Positions 47,916 through 58,619 of a DNA stretch of 64,000 nt are shown here, one piece after another. Within the stretch, counting starts at the first letter, position 1. Every line of letters begins with the position of its first letter. This DNA comes from VAZQ01 sp963739175. GTDB lineage: Bacteria > Pseudomonadota > Alphaproteobacteria > Rhizobiales > Xanthobacteraceae. The notes below the pieces were generated by a model. It was given only the letters and a program-made list of their open reading frames with translations, did not search any database and had not been told where the DNA came from. The position numbers and the translations under genes were made by a program. The stretch is taken from positions 248,001 through 312,000 of the forward strand of contig CAVTZH010000007.1 in NCBI GenBank assembly GCA_963739175.1, in the 5' to 3' direction.

Positions 47916-48196
47916 AACGCTGCCCCGCAACGCTTCTCGCGGGTGCCATACGATGACGTAAGATCTCTGCGGCCTAGCCTTCCTCGCCGCGGCGGGTCGG
48001 GCCGCGACATCCAGCGGATCAGCGGCATCGCCGGCAGCACCCAGCCGAGCCCCGCGATCACGAAGTAGATCGCCTCGACGAATTTGTTGGCCTTGATCAC
48101 CGGCAGTTGCGCCAGCGCCATGGCGGTCAGCGACCAGACGACCACCAGCGCAATCAGGAGGACGGCTCCGATGAGTTTGCGCAGGCGGATCGGCAT
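47912..48196 (-). CDS. DUF2842 membrane protein
   Basis: A 94-residue protein with two hydrophobic helices (AVLLIALVVVWSLTAMALA and AIYFVIAGLGWVLPAMPLI) and the diagnostic LRKLIG start and PLIRWMSRPD end of DUF2842, a small alphaproteobacterial family commonly beside ctaA. The last 25 residues (RRGRLGRRDLTSSYGTREKR...) are longer than usual and unlike the family, so a 3' sequence change is possible. Function is unknown. Confidence 0.8.
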   Translation of the reverse strand: MPIRLRKLIGAVLLIALVVVWSLTAMALAQLPVIKANKFVEAIYFVIAGLGWVLPAMPLIRWMSRPDPPRRGRLGRRDLTSSYGTREKRCGAAF

Positions 48197-48268
48197 TTCG
48201 GCTCTCTGATTGCGGCGATTTCCACCTGACTATATGGTCCGCGCCGTCCACCGCAAGCGAACCAGCGA

Positions 48269-49358
48269 ATGAGCGCCGCCAGTCCCGAATTTCAATCGCG
48301 CCGGCGCGCCGTCCGCGTCTGGCTGCTGGTGGTGGCCGCGCTGGTGTTTGCGACCGCCGCGGTGGGTGGCGGCACACGGCTGACCGGTTCCGGCCTGTCG
48401 ATTGTCGAGTGGCGCCCGGTCACCGGCGCGCTGCCGCCGATGAGCGAGGCCGCATGGCAGGCCGAGTTCGCCAAATACAAGACCATCCCACAGTACCAGG
48501 AGCTCAATCGCGGCATGAGCCTCGAGGCGTTCAAGTTCATCTACTGGTGGGAATGGGGGCATCGCCTGCTCGGAAGGTTGATCGGCGTCGCGTTCCTGCT
48601 GCCGTTTCTCTGGTTCCTCTGGAAAGGCTTCATCGAGCCCGGCCTGCGGCTTCGGCTCTGGGCGATCTTCGGCTTGGGCGCGGTGCAGGGCGCCGTCGGG
48701 TGGTGGATGGTGAGCTCTGGCCTGGCTGAGCGCGTGAGCGTGTCGCAGTACCGGCTGGCGTTTCACCTGACGCTCGCCTGCGTGATCTTTGCGATGGTGC
48801 TGTGGGTGGCGCAGCAGCTCAGGCCGCGCGAAGCGGTGGAGGTGCCGACGCGCATCCGCGCCGGCGCGCTGACGCTGGTCGTCCTCGTGCTCGTGCAAAT
48901 CTATCTCGGCGCGCTGGTTGCCGGCCTGCGCGCGGGGCTTATCTACAACACCTGGCCGCTGATCGACGGCGCGCTGGTGCCGGAGGCGTCGCGGCTGTTC
49001 TTCGAGCAGCCGTGGTGGCGCAATTTCTTCGAGAACGCGCTGATGGTGCAGTTCAATCATCGCATGCTGGCGTATGCCATCTTCGTGCTTGCGATCGCGC
49101 ATGCGGTTGATGTCGTGCGGACGGTGAGGCGAGGGGGCATGGTGGCTTGGGGCGCCGTGACTTGGGTGCTTGTGTTGGCGTCCGCCGTCACGTTGCAGGC
49201 CGGTATCGGCATTGTGACGCTGCTTGCACGTGACGCCGCTGCCGCTGGCGCTCGCGCATCAGGCGATGGCGGTGATCGTGCTCGGGATCGCTGTCATGCA
49301 TGCCGCCCGGCTCGGCCATGCCACCACGGAACAGGGAGCGGCCCGGCTGGCCGCATGA
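48269..49358 (+). CDS. ctaA: Heme A synthase, frameshifted at the 3' end
   Basis: CtaA converts heme O to heme A for cytochrome oxidase, in the inner membrane. Landmarks include TAAVGGGTRLTGSGLSIVEW, WWEWGHRLLGRLIG, RLAFHLTLA and MVQFNHRMLAYA, which carry heme-ligand His residues. The frame breaks at about 49226, and the correct end HVTPLPLALAHQAMAV continues one base over to the TGA at 49356-49358. Deleting one G restores about 362 residues. Without this correction the frame reads on into the S9 peptidase, producing a false fusion. Confidence 0.93.
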
Positions 49359-51442
49359 CGATCGTGTCGGATGCATCGGTGGACGACCCCTATCTCTGGC
49401 TCGAAGAGGTCGACGGGGCGCAGGCGTGCGCCTGGGTCGAGGCGCGCAACGCCGAGACCAAGGCGGCGCTCTGCGATGCGCGGTTCGAAAAGGATCGTGC
49501 CGTGCTGTTCGACATGCTCAATGCGCCGGATCGCATTCCCTGGATCGCGCAGCGCGGCCGCCATGTCTACAATTTCTGGCAGGACGCGGCGCACCCGAAA
49601 GGACTCTGGCGGCGCACGACGCTGGCGCAATACCGCAGCGCCGATCCGGAATGGGAAATCCTCCTCGACGTCGATGCGCTCGCGAAGGCCGAAGGCGAGA
49701 ACTGGGTCTGGCGCGGCTGCGTGTCGCTCCCGCCGGAGCATCGGCGCGGGCTCGTTCAACTGTCGCGCGGCGGCGCCGACGCCATGGTCAGCCGCGAATT
49801 CGATCTCGTGGCCAAGCGATTTGTCGATGGCGGCTTCCTCATCCCCGAAACCAAGTGGGGCGCGACCTGGTTCGACGCGGACACGCTGCTGGTGGCGGCC
49901 ACGCTCGGCGGCGATGACTATGCGACCACCTCCGGCTATCCGCGCACGGTGCGGCGTTGGCGGCGCGGCGCGCCGTTCGAGGCCGCGCCGGTGGTCTTCG
50001 AGGGCCAGCGCACGGACATGCTGGTGTGGGGCTGGCGTGAGCACAGCCCGGCGAAACAGCGGACGTTCTTCATCAAACGCACCGATTTCGAGAACAGCGT
50101 GCTCTATATCGAAGACGCGGACGGCTCGCTGCGGCCATTCGACATTCCACACGACGTCAACGTCTACATCGAAGGCAACTGGCTCATTTTCACGCTACGC
50201 AGCGATTGGCAGCCCGCCGATCATCGCTACCCGGCCGGTGCGTTGCTGGTTATCGACATCGACAGCTGCCTGGCTGGCAACCGTGACTTGGCCGTGCTGT
50301 TTACGCCGACGCCGACCTGTTTCCTGCAGAACTTCCAGGCCGCGGGCGACGTGGTCGCCTTCCAGGTGCTGGACAATGTGCGCTCCCGCGTTCTGTTTGC
50401 GCGGCTCGGCGACGACGGTGTCTGGCGGACCGAGCCGGTGTCCGGCTTTCCCGATATGGCGACGGTCGACTTCTATCGCCTGTCCGAGGATCACGTCGAT
50501 TGGACCGACGCGGAAGGGCGCAAGACTTTCGTCATCTCATCGCAGAGCAGCACGTTGCCGCCTTCGCTGTCGCTGGCGCGTGCGGGGGAAGCAACGCAGT
50601 TGCTCAAGACCGCGCCGGCGCGGTTTGACGCCGACGGGCTCACGATCACGCAGCACCACGCGGTGTCGGTCGACGGCGCCCGCATTCCGTATTTCCAGAT
50701 CGCCCGCGCCGATCTGCCGCTCGACGGTTCGAGCGCGTGCCTGCTCGGCGGCTATGGCGGATTCCAGATCGCGAGCCTGCCCTATTATTCGCTGGGCGTC
50801 GGCAAGCAATGGCTGGAGCAGGGCGGCATCCATGTGATCGCCAACATCCGCGGCGGCGGCGAGTTCGGGCCGGCCTGGCATAAAGCCGGCATGCGCGAAG
50901 GCAAGAAGCGCGCGCATGACGACTTCGCCGCGGTGGCGCAGGATCTGATCGCGCGCGGCGTCACGCGGCGTAAGCGGCTCGCCTGCTCAGGCGGCAGCAA
51001 TGGCGGCCTGCTGGTCGGCAACATGCTGACGCGCTATCCGCACCTGTTCGGCGCGATCTATTGCGGCGTGCCGCTGCTCGACATGCGGCGCTACACCAAG
51101 CTACCGCCGGGGGCGAGCTGGATCACCGAATACGGCGACCCCGACAAGCCCGAGGATTGGGCCTTCCTCCGGGAGATGTCGGCCTATCACTGCGTGGTGC
51201 CGGGCCGCGACTATCCGCCGATCCTGCTCGCCACATCCAATCGCGACGACCGCGTTCATCCCGGTCACGCGCGCAAGATGGCCGCCAAGCTCAAGGACCT
51301 GGGTTACCCCGTGTATTTCCACGAGCCGGCCGAAGGCGGGCATGGCGGCTCCGTCGACAACCGGCAGCTCGCGTTCAATCTGACGCTGCTCTACGCGTTC
51401 CTGCGCAAGACGATCGCGCCGGAGATGGCGGAGGTCGCCTAA
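49355..51442 (+). CDS. S9-family prolyl oligopeptidase-like serine peptidase
   Basis: A 695-residue cytoplasmic peptidase. The N-terminal part up to about residue 430 is a beta-propeller-like gate; the C-terminal part is an alpha/beta-hydrolase with Ser548 in SGGSNGG, Asp632 in NRDDRVHPGH and His663 in EGGHGGS. It cleaves short peptides, usually after proline or basic residues. The ATG at 49355 overlaps the ctaA stop (ATGA). The length and motifs are complete. The C-terminal ANIRGGGEFG segment is also typical. Confidence 0.9.
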   Translation: MTIVSDASVDDPYLWLEEVDGAQACAWVEARNAETKAALCDARFEKDRAVLFDMLNAPDRIPWIAQRGRHVYNFWQDAAHPKGLWRRTTLAQYRSADPEWEILLDVDALAKAEGENWVWRGCVSLPPEHRRGLVQLSRGGADAMVSREFDLVAKRFVDGGFLIPETKWGATWFDADTLLVAATLGGDDYATTSGYPRTVRRWRRGAPFEAAPVVFEGQRTDMLVWGWREHSPAKQRTFFIKRTDFENSVLYIEDADGSLRPFDIPHDVNVYIEGNWLIFTLRSDWQPADHRYPAGALLVIDIDSCLAGNRDLAVLFTPTPTCFLQNFQAAGDVVAFQVLDNVRSRVLFARLGDDGVWRTEPVSGFPDMATVDFYRLSEDHVDWTDAEGRKTFVISSQSSTLPPSLSLARAGEATQLLKTAPARFDADGLTITQHHAVSVDGARIPYFQIARADLPLDGSSACLLGGYGGFQIASLPYYSLGVGKQWLEQGGIHVIANIRGGGEFGPAWHKAGMREGKKRAHDDFAAVAQDLIARGVTRRKRLACSGGSNGGLLVGNMLTRYPHLFGAIYCGVPLLDMRRYTKLPPGASWITEYGDPDKPEDWAFLREMSAYHCVVPGRDYPPILLATSNRDDRVHPGHARKMAAKLKDLGYPVYFHEPAEGGHGGSVDNRQLAFNLTLLYAFLRKTIAPEMAEVA

Positions 51443-51617
51443 GCACTCCTAGGACCTGACGATGTGCGCGACGATTTGGTCATCGCCGCACCTATCCGCA
51501 TACCACTGGCGTGCAAATCCCCCAAAAAAGATGTTCCACGCTGTGAATTCTGGGCGTTCGCGATAGCCAGTCACAATTGCGAACGTTTCCTCAACGCACA
51601 CTCGTCCTGGGGTGGAC

Positions 51618-52103
51618 GTCATGTCGCGGACGAAGGTTCGTTTCAAAGTCAAGTCAGCGCCAACGCGCCGCGGAACGAGAGCGCAGTGGGCCGGTGCGCG
51701 TGATCTCAAGCGTCAAGTCCGCTTTGTCTCTCAGCCCGGCCGCGACCAAGCACCTGACCTCCTACGCCGTCTTGAGCGGGAAGTCGGTCCGCTAGCGGAC
51801 GCCTTGACAAGAGCGGAGCCACGCAGCGTCCTGACAAGAGCGGAGCCACGCAGCGTCCTGTTACGCGCTTTACGACGGACTGCTATCGCGGGGATGGCAA
51901 TGGCAGCCCTCGTGATCGCGTGGCAGCACATACCGAGCGACGCTCGGAACACTGAAACGACCAATGGGAGGATCTCCGAAGCGGAGGAAGTTGCCCGACT
52001 GCGAGCCACGCTCGTGGATCCCGAGGCGGAACATAGACAGCTGCAGGTCTGGCACGAGGACAGCAATCTGCTCCTTTACCGTTCCCCTTGGCGGCCACGG
52101 TAG
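51618..52103 (+). CDS. Hypothetical protein with an internal 9-residue tandem duplication
   Basis: A 161-residue frame with a GGGGTGG site before the ATG. It has a basic N-terminal half, a predicted membrane or hydrophobic helix (TAIAGMAMAALVIAWQ) near residues 90-105 and an acidic helical tail. A 27-bp in-frame tandem duplication repeats TRAEPRSVL. No family is recognised. The region has weaker coding signal than its neighbours, so it could be non-coding. Confidence 0.35.
   Translation, partial: VMSRTKVRFKVKSAPTRRGTRAQWAGARDLKRQVRFVSQPGRDQAPDLLRRLEREVGPLADALTRAEPRSVLTRAEPRSVLLRALRRTAIAGMAMAALVIAWQHIPSDARNTETTNGRISEAEEVARLRATLVDPEAEHRQLQVWHEDSNLLLYRSPWRPR
51805..51858. repeat. 27-bp tandem duplication
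   Basis: TGACAAGAGCGGAGCCACGC plus seven more bases (51805-51831) is repeated exactly at 51832-51858. The unit is a multiple of three and keeps the surrounding frame open. Confidence 0.9.
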
Positions 52104-52130
52104 GCTCAGAAATTGCGCGCCACGTCCGAC

Positions 52131-52490
52131 TCAGTCGGCGCCGACCGTTCCACGCTCGCGGCGTCGGGAATTTTGTTTCCAATGCGCCAGGCACTCAGAA
52201 ATGACCTTCGTCGAGTGCAGGGTCGATTGGCTCAAGGTCGAATACTTGGCGATTGCGCGTTGCACGCGCGTCTCGTCGTTCTGCAGCTTTTCGCGCAGCG
52301 TCTGAAGCGCGGCAATAAGGTAGTCGATTTCCCGCACCGAGGGCCCCGCCACCCGCTGTAGCAGTGAGGCGAGATTGTCTCCCACGAACTGACTATCAGT
52401 CCCCGGATCTTGCCGGAGGAAATCATGGATATCCCCGGTGACGTCCGCCAATTTATCAAGTCCCGAAGGTTCACGCGTCGAATACAACAT
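52131..52490 (-). CDS. Conserved-looking small hypothetical protein
   Basis: A 119-residue hydrophilic protein, mostly helical: LDKLADVTGDIHDFLRQDP, then REIDYLIAALQTLREKLQNDETRVQRAIAKY. GGGGGATCAGAG precedes the ATG at 52490. The composition is regular and free of the artefacts seen in shadow frames. It resembles short uncharacterised Bradyrhizobium-type proteins by memory only. No domain is assigned. Confidence 0.55.
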   Translation of the reverse strand: MLYSTREPSGLDKLADVTGDIHDFLRQDPGTDSQFVGDNLASLLQRVAGPSVREIDYLIAALQTLREKLQNDETRVQRAIAKYSTLSQSTLHSTKVISECLAHWKQNSRRRERGTVGAD

Positions 52491-52625
52491 CTCTGATCCC
52501 CCCTGGTCTCAGCACCCCTGTTCTTCAGAGGTTGCCTCTGCCCCCATTGCGGCACGAGAATGTGACCGGAATCCGGAATGTCCCGGCGGGGAGGCGCACG
52601 AAAGTGGCATCCGGCTGGGGCGGGG

Positions 52626-53180
52626 TCATTTGACGGAGGTAAGCGGCGGGGTTGGCCACCCAGCGGTTCCAGCGCTAAGATCATTTTCCGCGAAGAGGCA
52701 GCGTGCATGCGTCGCGAGAACGAGCTCGACATTGCGCTCGCGCAACTCACGATAGAGCGCGGACGCCGCCGCTGCCTGGGTGGCGTGAAAGGCAAGCTTC
52801 GAATATCGGCGATGCAGCCGGCCGATGACAACCGGTAGAAAACCTGCCGCTACCGCGTCCGTGCAGCCGATCCGCAATTCGCCCACCGTCGGATCGGTCA
52901 GAAACTCGATCTCCTCAACGCTTTGCCTCAGCTCGTCGAAGACGGCGGCGCCATGCTTGAGCAGGGCGCGTCCGTAAAGGGTCGGCTCGACCCCATTGCG
53001 GCTGCGATCAAGCAGCGGGACGCCCAGCGTGTGTTCGAGGTCGGAAATCGTCTTAGATACGACCGGTTGCGATACGGCGAGCTGCTGCGCGGCCCTTGCC
53101 ATTGTCCCCGAACGGACCACCATCATGAGAACATGCAGGTCGCGCAATTTCAGCCGACGGCCGATGCGATCCGACCCATT
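52626..53180 (-). pseudogene. Truncated LysR-type regulator
   Basis: The DNA-binding half is clear: LKLRDLHVLMMVVRSGTMAR and the helix-turn-helix AAQQLAVSQPVVSKTISDLE. The effector domain begins (RIGCTDAVAAGFLPVVIGRL) but ends after about 175 residues instead of about 300. At the N-terminus the ATG at 53180 is one frame off the DRIGRRLKL start, implying another break. It is divergent from the decayed receptor gene, and may once have controlled it. Confidence 0.78.
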
Positions 53181-53310
53181 TCACCGATTTTCTCCTTAGC
53201 CAAATGAGCTATGTTTCTATCAAAAAATAGAACTTTCTAGCTAAAGCAAAATCCGCGCACGGTGCAACCGAACGCCGAAGCGCGGATTTCTCGGTTGACT
53301 GGAGGGTACC

Positions 53311-54297
53311 GTGATCACGAGACGACTGCTGCTGTGTGGCGCCCTGAGCTGCGCCGCGAGCCCGAGCGGCCGGCCAGGATCATGCCCAATCGACTATCCG
53401 CAAAGAACGATCAAGCTCGTCGTGCCGGTGGTGCGGGAGGGCCGGCCGACATCATCGCCCGGATATGCGGCGCAGCGATTGCAGGCGGTGCTCGGACAGA
53501 GCGTGATCGTCGAAAACAACCCGGCGGGCGGCGGCATCGTTGCAGCAAGGATAGGTCGCGCGTGCGGCACCCGATGGCTAATACCCTGATTGTTCGGCAA
53601 TACCACGACGTTCGCCATCATCCCCGCAGTCTCGAAGAATCCCGGCTACGATCCACACCAGCACTTTGCTCCTATTGCGAAGATTGCAGACACATTTCAG
53701 GTCCTGGTGGTCGAGCGTGATGAATGCGCTCAAATCGGTCCGCGACGTCATCGCCGTGCGCAAAGGCCAAACCGGGCCATCTCAATTTTGGCGCGGTCTA
53801 CGGAGCGTTGCCTCATTTGGCAACCGAGTTGCTCAAGTCGAGTGCCGGGATTGACGTTGTGACTGTCGCCTACAAGAACGAGCCTGAAACTCTCACGGGG
53901 CTTTTGGGCAAACAGGTTCGATTTGTCCTTCCCGAATGTGATGACGGCCCTTCCGCTTGTTAGGGAAGGAGCGTTCAGAGCGCTTGCCGTCACCAGCGCG
54001 ACACGTCGGCCGGAATTGCCGGATGTGCCGACCATGATCGAGAGCGGGGTCGCCGGCTATGTGGCGACGAGCTTCTTTGGCGTGGCAGCGCCCGTCGGTA
54101 CCCCGCCGGCCCTCGTCGATAAAATCAATCGCGCGACTCAACCAGGTCGCTGACGTCCAGCGATATGCAGGCGAGCTTGCGCGAGGCTTGGGGCCGCGGC
54201 AAACCCAGGCACGCCGCAGGAATTCGCCACGTTCATCACAACAGAGAGGCAGAGATGGACCACAGTCGCCGAGACGGCCGGAATCAGGATTGATTGA
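53311..54297 (+). pseudogene. Decayed Bug-family receptor, several frameshifts
   Basis: Pieces in shifting frames rebuild a full Bug protein in order: YPQRTIKLVVPV, GGPADIIARI, LGQSVIVENNPAGGGIVAAR, FGNTTTFAIIPAVSKNPGYDP, LNFGAVYGALPHLATELLKS, VTVAYKNEPETLTGLLGKQV, PNVMTALPLVREGAFRALAV, FGVAAPVGTPPALVDKINRA and, at the end, TPQEFATFITTERQRW to a TGA at 54295-54297. At least six frame changes within about 990 bp mark it as non-functional. It lies between the LysR remnant and a methyltransferase remnant. Confidence 0.85.
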
Positions 54298-54345
54298 GGC
54301 TGAGAGGGACGGGCTATGTCCGCAATCAACTGCAGAGAACCGAGA

Positions 54346-55208
54346 ATGAGAACGCTTCGATCGCCGCCATCGAACGCCGATGCGCATCCTGGAGGTCGGC
54401 CACGCGTTCAGATCAGCCAAGGTTCTGTTGAGCGCCGTTGAGCTTGGCGTTTTCACTGCGCTGGCCAAAGGCCCGCGCGATCTTGGCACGCTCACAACGG
54501 AGGTCGGAATTGCCGGGCGCGGTGCCCGCGATTTCTTCGATTCGTTGGTCGTGCTCGGGTTCATCGAGAGGGACGCCGGCGATTGCTACCGCAATACGCC
54601 GGAGACCGATTTCTATCTCGACAGGAGAGAAGCCAAGCTACATCGGAGGAGAGCTCGATTACTTCAATCTACGGGGATATCCCGCATTGGCATTTCTTGA
54701 CGCGGGCTCTGAGGACTGGACAGGCGCAAAGCGAAGCGAGTGGCGGCGACTATTTTTCATCCTTGTATGCCGACTCCACGGCTCGTGAAATATTCGTGAA
54801 AGCAATGACGGCCGAGAGCCTCTTTGGCGGGACCGGCTATCGCAGCCAAGTTTCCCTGGCGGCAATACCGGACCATGATCGACGTTGGCACTGCGCAAGG
54901 TTGTCTGGCGATGCAAATCGCCCAGGCTCATCCACACATCTCGGGTGGCGGGTTCGATCTACCGACCATGCAGCCGCTGTTCGAGAGCTATGTACGAGAG
55001 CACCGACTGGATCATCGCCTGCGCTTCTACGACGGGAAACTTCCTGCGTGATCCGCTGCCTTCCGCAGACGTGCTGATGTTCGGCCGCGTGCTGCACAAT
55101 TGGGACCTTCCGACGAAGAAGATGCACTCTTGAAGAAGGCCTATGACGCACTTCCAGAGGGGGCAGCTGTCATCGTCTTTGAACGGCTGATCGACGATGA
55201 ACGATGCG
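54346..55208 (+). pseudogene. Decayed SAM-dependent O-methyltransferase
   Basis: Pieces in several frames match the dimerizing O-methyltransferase type: RILEVGHAFRSAKVLLSAVE, FFDSLVVLGFIERDAG, YIGGELDYFNLRGYPALAFL, then the SAM-site MIDVGTAQGCLAMQIAQAHP, DVLMFGRVLHNWDL and YDALPEGAAVIVFERLIDDE. At least four frame changes occur, and the 3' end runs into the metY gene, losing the last 50 or so residues. Confidence 0.82.
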
Positions 55209-56498
<1,290 letters not shown>

Positions 56499-56630
56499 GG
56501 GCCGGTCCTCGTGCTGACGGGACCGGGCTGCGGTCCATGGAGGCAGTCTACAAGAATGGATGCGTTAGTGCCGCGAGCCCGGCAAAAGGTTCAAGGCCTG
56601 AGACGGCTCAAGGACTTAAGTACCGCTCGT

Positions 56631-57212
56631 TCACGTAACGGTCTTGGATTGCGCCCGCGTCGCGGCATCGGTCGTGCCGCCGGCCATCGTCGCGCGGCCG
56701 AGCGAGAGCCGCTGGATGCCGCGCGCCGGCAGCGGCGCCTTCTTCGCGGAGATGGTGCGGGTGTTGACGCCCATCCAGGCAATCTCGGACGACAGCCGCC
56801 CGTATTCGATCTTGGGGCAGCGGTTCATCACCACCTTCATGCCGTTCGCTTCGGCAAGCTGCGCGGCTTCGTCGTTGCGCACGGTGAGCTGCATCCAGAT
56901 CACCTTGGGACGCGGATTGAGCGTGAGCGCTTCCTGCACGATGCCGAGCGCATGCTCGGAAGCGCGGAACACGTCCACCATGTCGATCGGTTCGGGGATG
57001 TCGGTGAGCTTGGCGTAAATCTTCTGTCCGAGCAGCTCGCGGCCGGCCTGTCCGGGATTGACCGGGATCATGCGGTAGCCGCGCTCGAGCAAATACTTGA
57101 AGACGAAATAGCTGGGCCGGACGACGTTCGGGGACACCCCGACCACGGCGATGGTCTTCACGCTGTTGAGGATGCTGCGGATGTAGGCGTCGGGGTAGCT
57201 GTTGTGGTCCAT
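56631..57212 (-). CDS. CoA-binding domain protein
   Basis: A 193-residue protein with a Rossmann-type CoA-binding domain: VKTIAVVGVSPNVVRPSYFV, VNPGQAGRELLGQKIYAKL, VDVFRASEHA and CPKIEYGRL. It occupies most of the chain; the last 40 residues are basic and low in conservation. Its regular place beside metY in relatives suggests a role in methionine or acyl-CoA metabolism, but the reaction is unknown. The start codon is flanked by an inverted repeat. Confidence 0.88.
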   Translation of the reverse strand: MDHNSYPDAYIRSILNSVKTIAVVGVSPNVVRPSYFVFKYLLERGYRMIPVNPGQAGRELLGQKIYAKLTDIPEPIDMVDVFRASEHALGIVQEALTLNPRPKVIWMQLTVRNDEAAQLAEANGMKVVMNRCPKIEYGRLSSEIAWMGVNTRTISAKKAPLPARGIQRLSLGRATMAGGTTDAATRAQSKTVT

Positions 57213-57259
57213 CGGCGGCGCGTCCTTTTCGTCTTGAACGAAATATAGTCGCGCCGCCG
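57213..57259 (-). promoter_or_regulatory. Inverted repeat at the CoA-binding gene start
   Basis: CGGCGGCGCG at 57213-57222 pairs with CGCGCCGCCG at 57250-57259. In the minus-strand mRNA this hairpin would enclose the likely ribosome site (AAAAGGA) and end right at the start codon, so it could limit translation. Confidence 0.4.
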
Positions 57260-57272
57260 TGGAGTATAAAGA

Positions 57273-57494
57273 TCAGCGGCCGCGCTTGCGGTGGAAGGCG
57301 CTGCGGCAGGTCGGATTGAGGCGCCGCATGTTGCGGACCAGACACTGGCGCACGCGCTGCTCATCCGGGATGGCTTCCGAACAGAGACGGTAGGCGTCCT
57401 GTTCGCACGCCTGGCGCTGCGCCGGCGTCGGTTGCGCTTCCGCCGGTAAAGCGAGGAAGGCGAGCGCAAGGGCGATCAGAGAAAGCTTGGTCAT
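57273..57494 (-). CDS. Small secreted cysteine-containing protein
   Basis: A 73-residue protein with a signal peptide (LSLIALALAFLALPAEA, cut near residue 19) and a mature half with four Cys in the pattern CEQDAYRLC...VRQCLV...NPTCRSAFH, typical of a short repeat family in alphaproteobacteria. GGAG stands 7 bp before the ATG at 57494. The role is unknown; disulfide-stabilised envelope protein is likely. Confidence 0.72.
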   Translation of the reverse strand: MTKLSLIALALAFLALPAEAQPTPAQRQACEQDAYRLCSEAIPDEQRVRQCLVRNMRRLNPTCRSAFHRKRGR

Positions 57495-57552
57495 CGAGTA
57501 ACTCCGGCTGTGCGGGGGGTGAAAGCCGTAGACGGCTTGCGGTGGATTTCGG

Positions 57553-57792
57553 TCAATCGCTGACGCGTGAGCGGAACGCTGCAAGCGGTCCGATCACGGC
57601 GATGCCGGCGACGACCGAGACGGCGGTGGTGAACGCCACATCCGAGAGGCAGATCACGCCGCAGTTCACGAAGGTCATGAGCGGAAGGCCGAGCCCCATT
57701 GTCAGTCCCCAGGCGGCGCCGGCGAGGAGCCCGCGCGGCAGCGTGCCGGCAGGGATCCAATCGCGGGTCCGCGCAGTGGCGGCAACGGTCAT
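57553..57792 (-). CDS. Small membrane protein, hypothetical
   Basis: A 79-residue protein with two hydrophobic helices (GLLAGAAWGLTMGLGLPLMTF and FTTAVSVVAGIAVIGPLAAF). Its ATG overlaps the stop of the enoyl-CoA hydratase gene by 1 bp (TGATG), and GGGAGGACC stands before it, which supports translation coupling. No family is recognised. Confidence 0.6.
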   Translation of the reverse strand: MTVAATARTRDWIPAGTLPRGLLAGAAWGLTMGLGLPLMTFVNCGVICLSDVAFTTAVSVVAGIAVIGPLAAFRSRVSD

Positions 57793-58619
57793 CAGCGGTC
57801 CTCCCATCGGGCGGTGCGTTTTTCGATGAAGGCCGAGATGCCTTCGGCGGCATCGCGCGCCATCATATTCTCCACCATGACTTCGGCAGCGTAGTCATAA
57901 GCCCGTGCGAGGTCCATGTCGATTTGCCGGTAGAAGGCTTCCTTGCCGATCTTGACGACGTGCCGCGACTTTGCGGCAATCCTGTGGGCAAGCGCGAGCG
58001 CCGCGTCGCGCTCGGTTCCGGGTGCGACGACGTGGTTGACCAGCCCGATGCGGGCCGCTTCCTCGGCCGAGATCGCCTCGCCGGTCAGCAGCATCTCCAT
58101 CGCGTGCTTGGGCGGAACATTGCGCGACAGCGCGACCATAGGCGTCGAGCAGAACAGGCCGATATTGATGCCCGGCGTTGCGAACTTCGCCGCCGCGGAC
58201 GCGACGGCGAGGTCGCAGCTTGCGACCAGTTGACAGCCGGCCGCGGTGGCGGTGCCCTGCACCGCCGCGATCACCGGCTGCGGCAGCCGCACGATCTTGA
58301 GCATCACGGCGCTGCACAGCGTCATGATGTGCGCGAAATAGCTGCGGCCGCGATCGCCGTCCGATCGCCGCGCCGTGAGTTCCTTGAGATCGTGCCCGGC
58401 CGAGAACACCGGACCGTTGCCGGTGATCACCACGGCGCGCACCGACGTATCGGCTGCGATCGCGGCGAGCTCGGTCTCGAGCGCTTGCAACAGCGCCTCC
58501 GACAGGCTGTTGCGCGCGGCCGGCCGGTTGAGCGTCAGCACGGCGATGGTGTCCACGCTCTCGCGCAGCAGCAGCGCTGCGGCTTCGGTGTGAATGCTGG
58601 GAGCAGCGGTCAGGGCCAT
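57792..58619 (-). CDS. Enoyl-CoA hydratase/isomerase family protein
   Basis: A 275-residue crotonase-fold enzyme. The start VLTLNRPAARNSLSEALLQA, the oxyanion-hole segment GPVFSAGHDLKEL and the second glycine motif VQGTATAAGCQLVASCDLAV are intact. Residues for hydration are not decisive, so it may be a hydratase, isomerase or other crotonase. Cytoplasmic. It overlaps a small membrane-protein gene downstream and stands upstream of, and divergent from, rplM-rpsI. Confidence 0.9.
   Translation of the reverse strand: MALTAAPSIHTEAAALLLRESVDTIAVLTLNRPAARNSLSEALLQALETELAAIAADTSVRAVVITGNGPVFSAGHDLKELTARRSDGDRGRSYFAHIMTLCSAVMLKIVRLPQPVIAAVQGTATAAGCQLVASCDLAVASAAAKFATPGINIGLFCSTPMVALSRNVPPKHAMEMLLTGEAISAEEAARIGLVNHVVAPGTERDAALALAHRIAAKSRHVVKIGKEAFYRQIDMDLARAYDYAAEVMVENMMARDAAEGISAFIEKRTARWEDR

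Noticed and set aside
51449..51709. A short minus-strand frame after the S9 peptidase
   Set aside because: No ribosome site, no family and a weak composition; it overlaps the start of another weak frame.
56499..56630. SAM-II riboswitch upstream of metY
   Set aside because: The gap was read on the minus strand for the usual conserved pseudoknot sequence and none was recognised.
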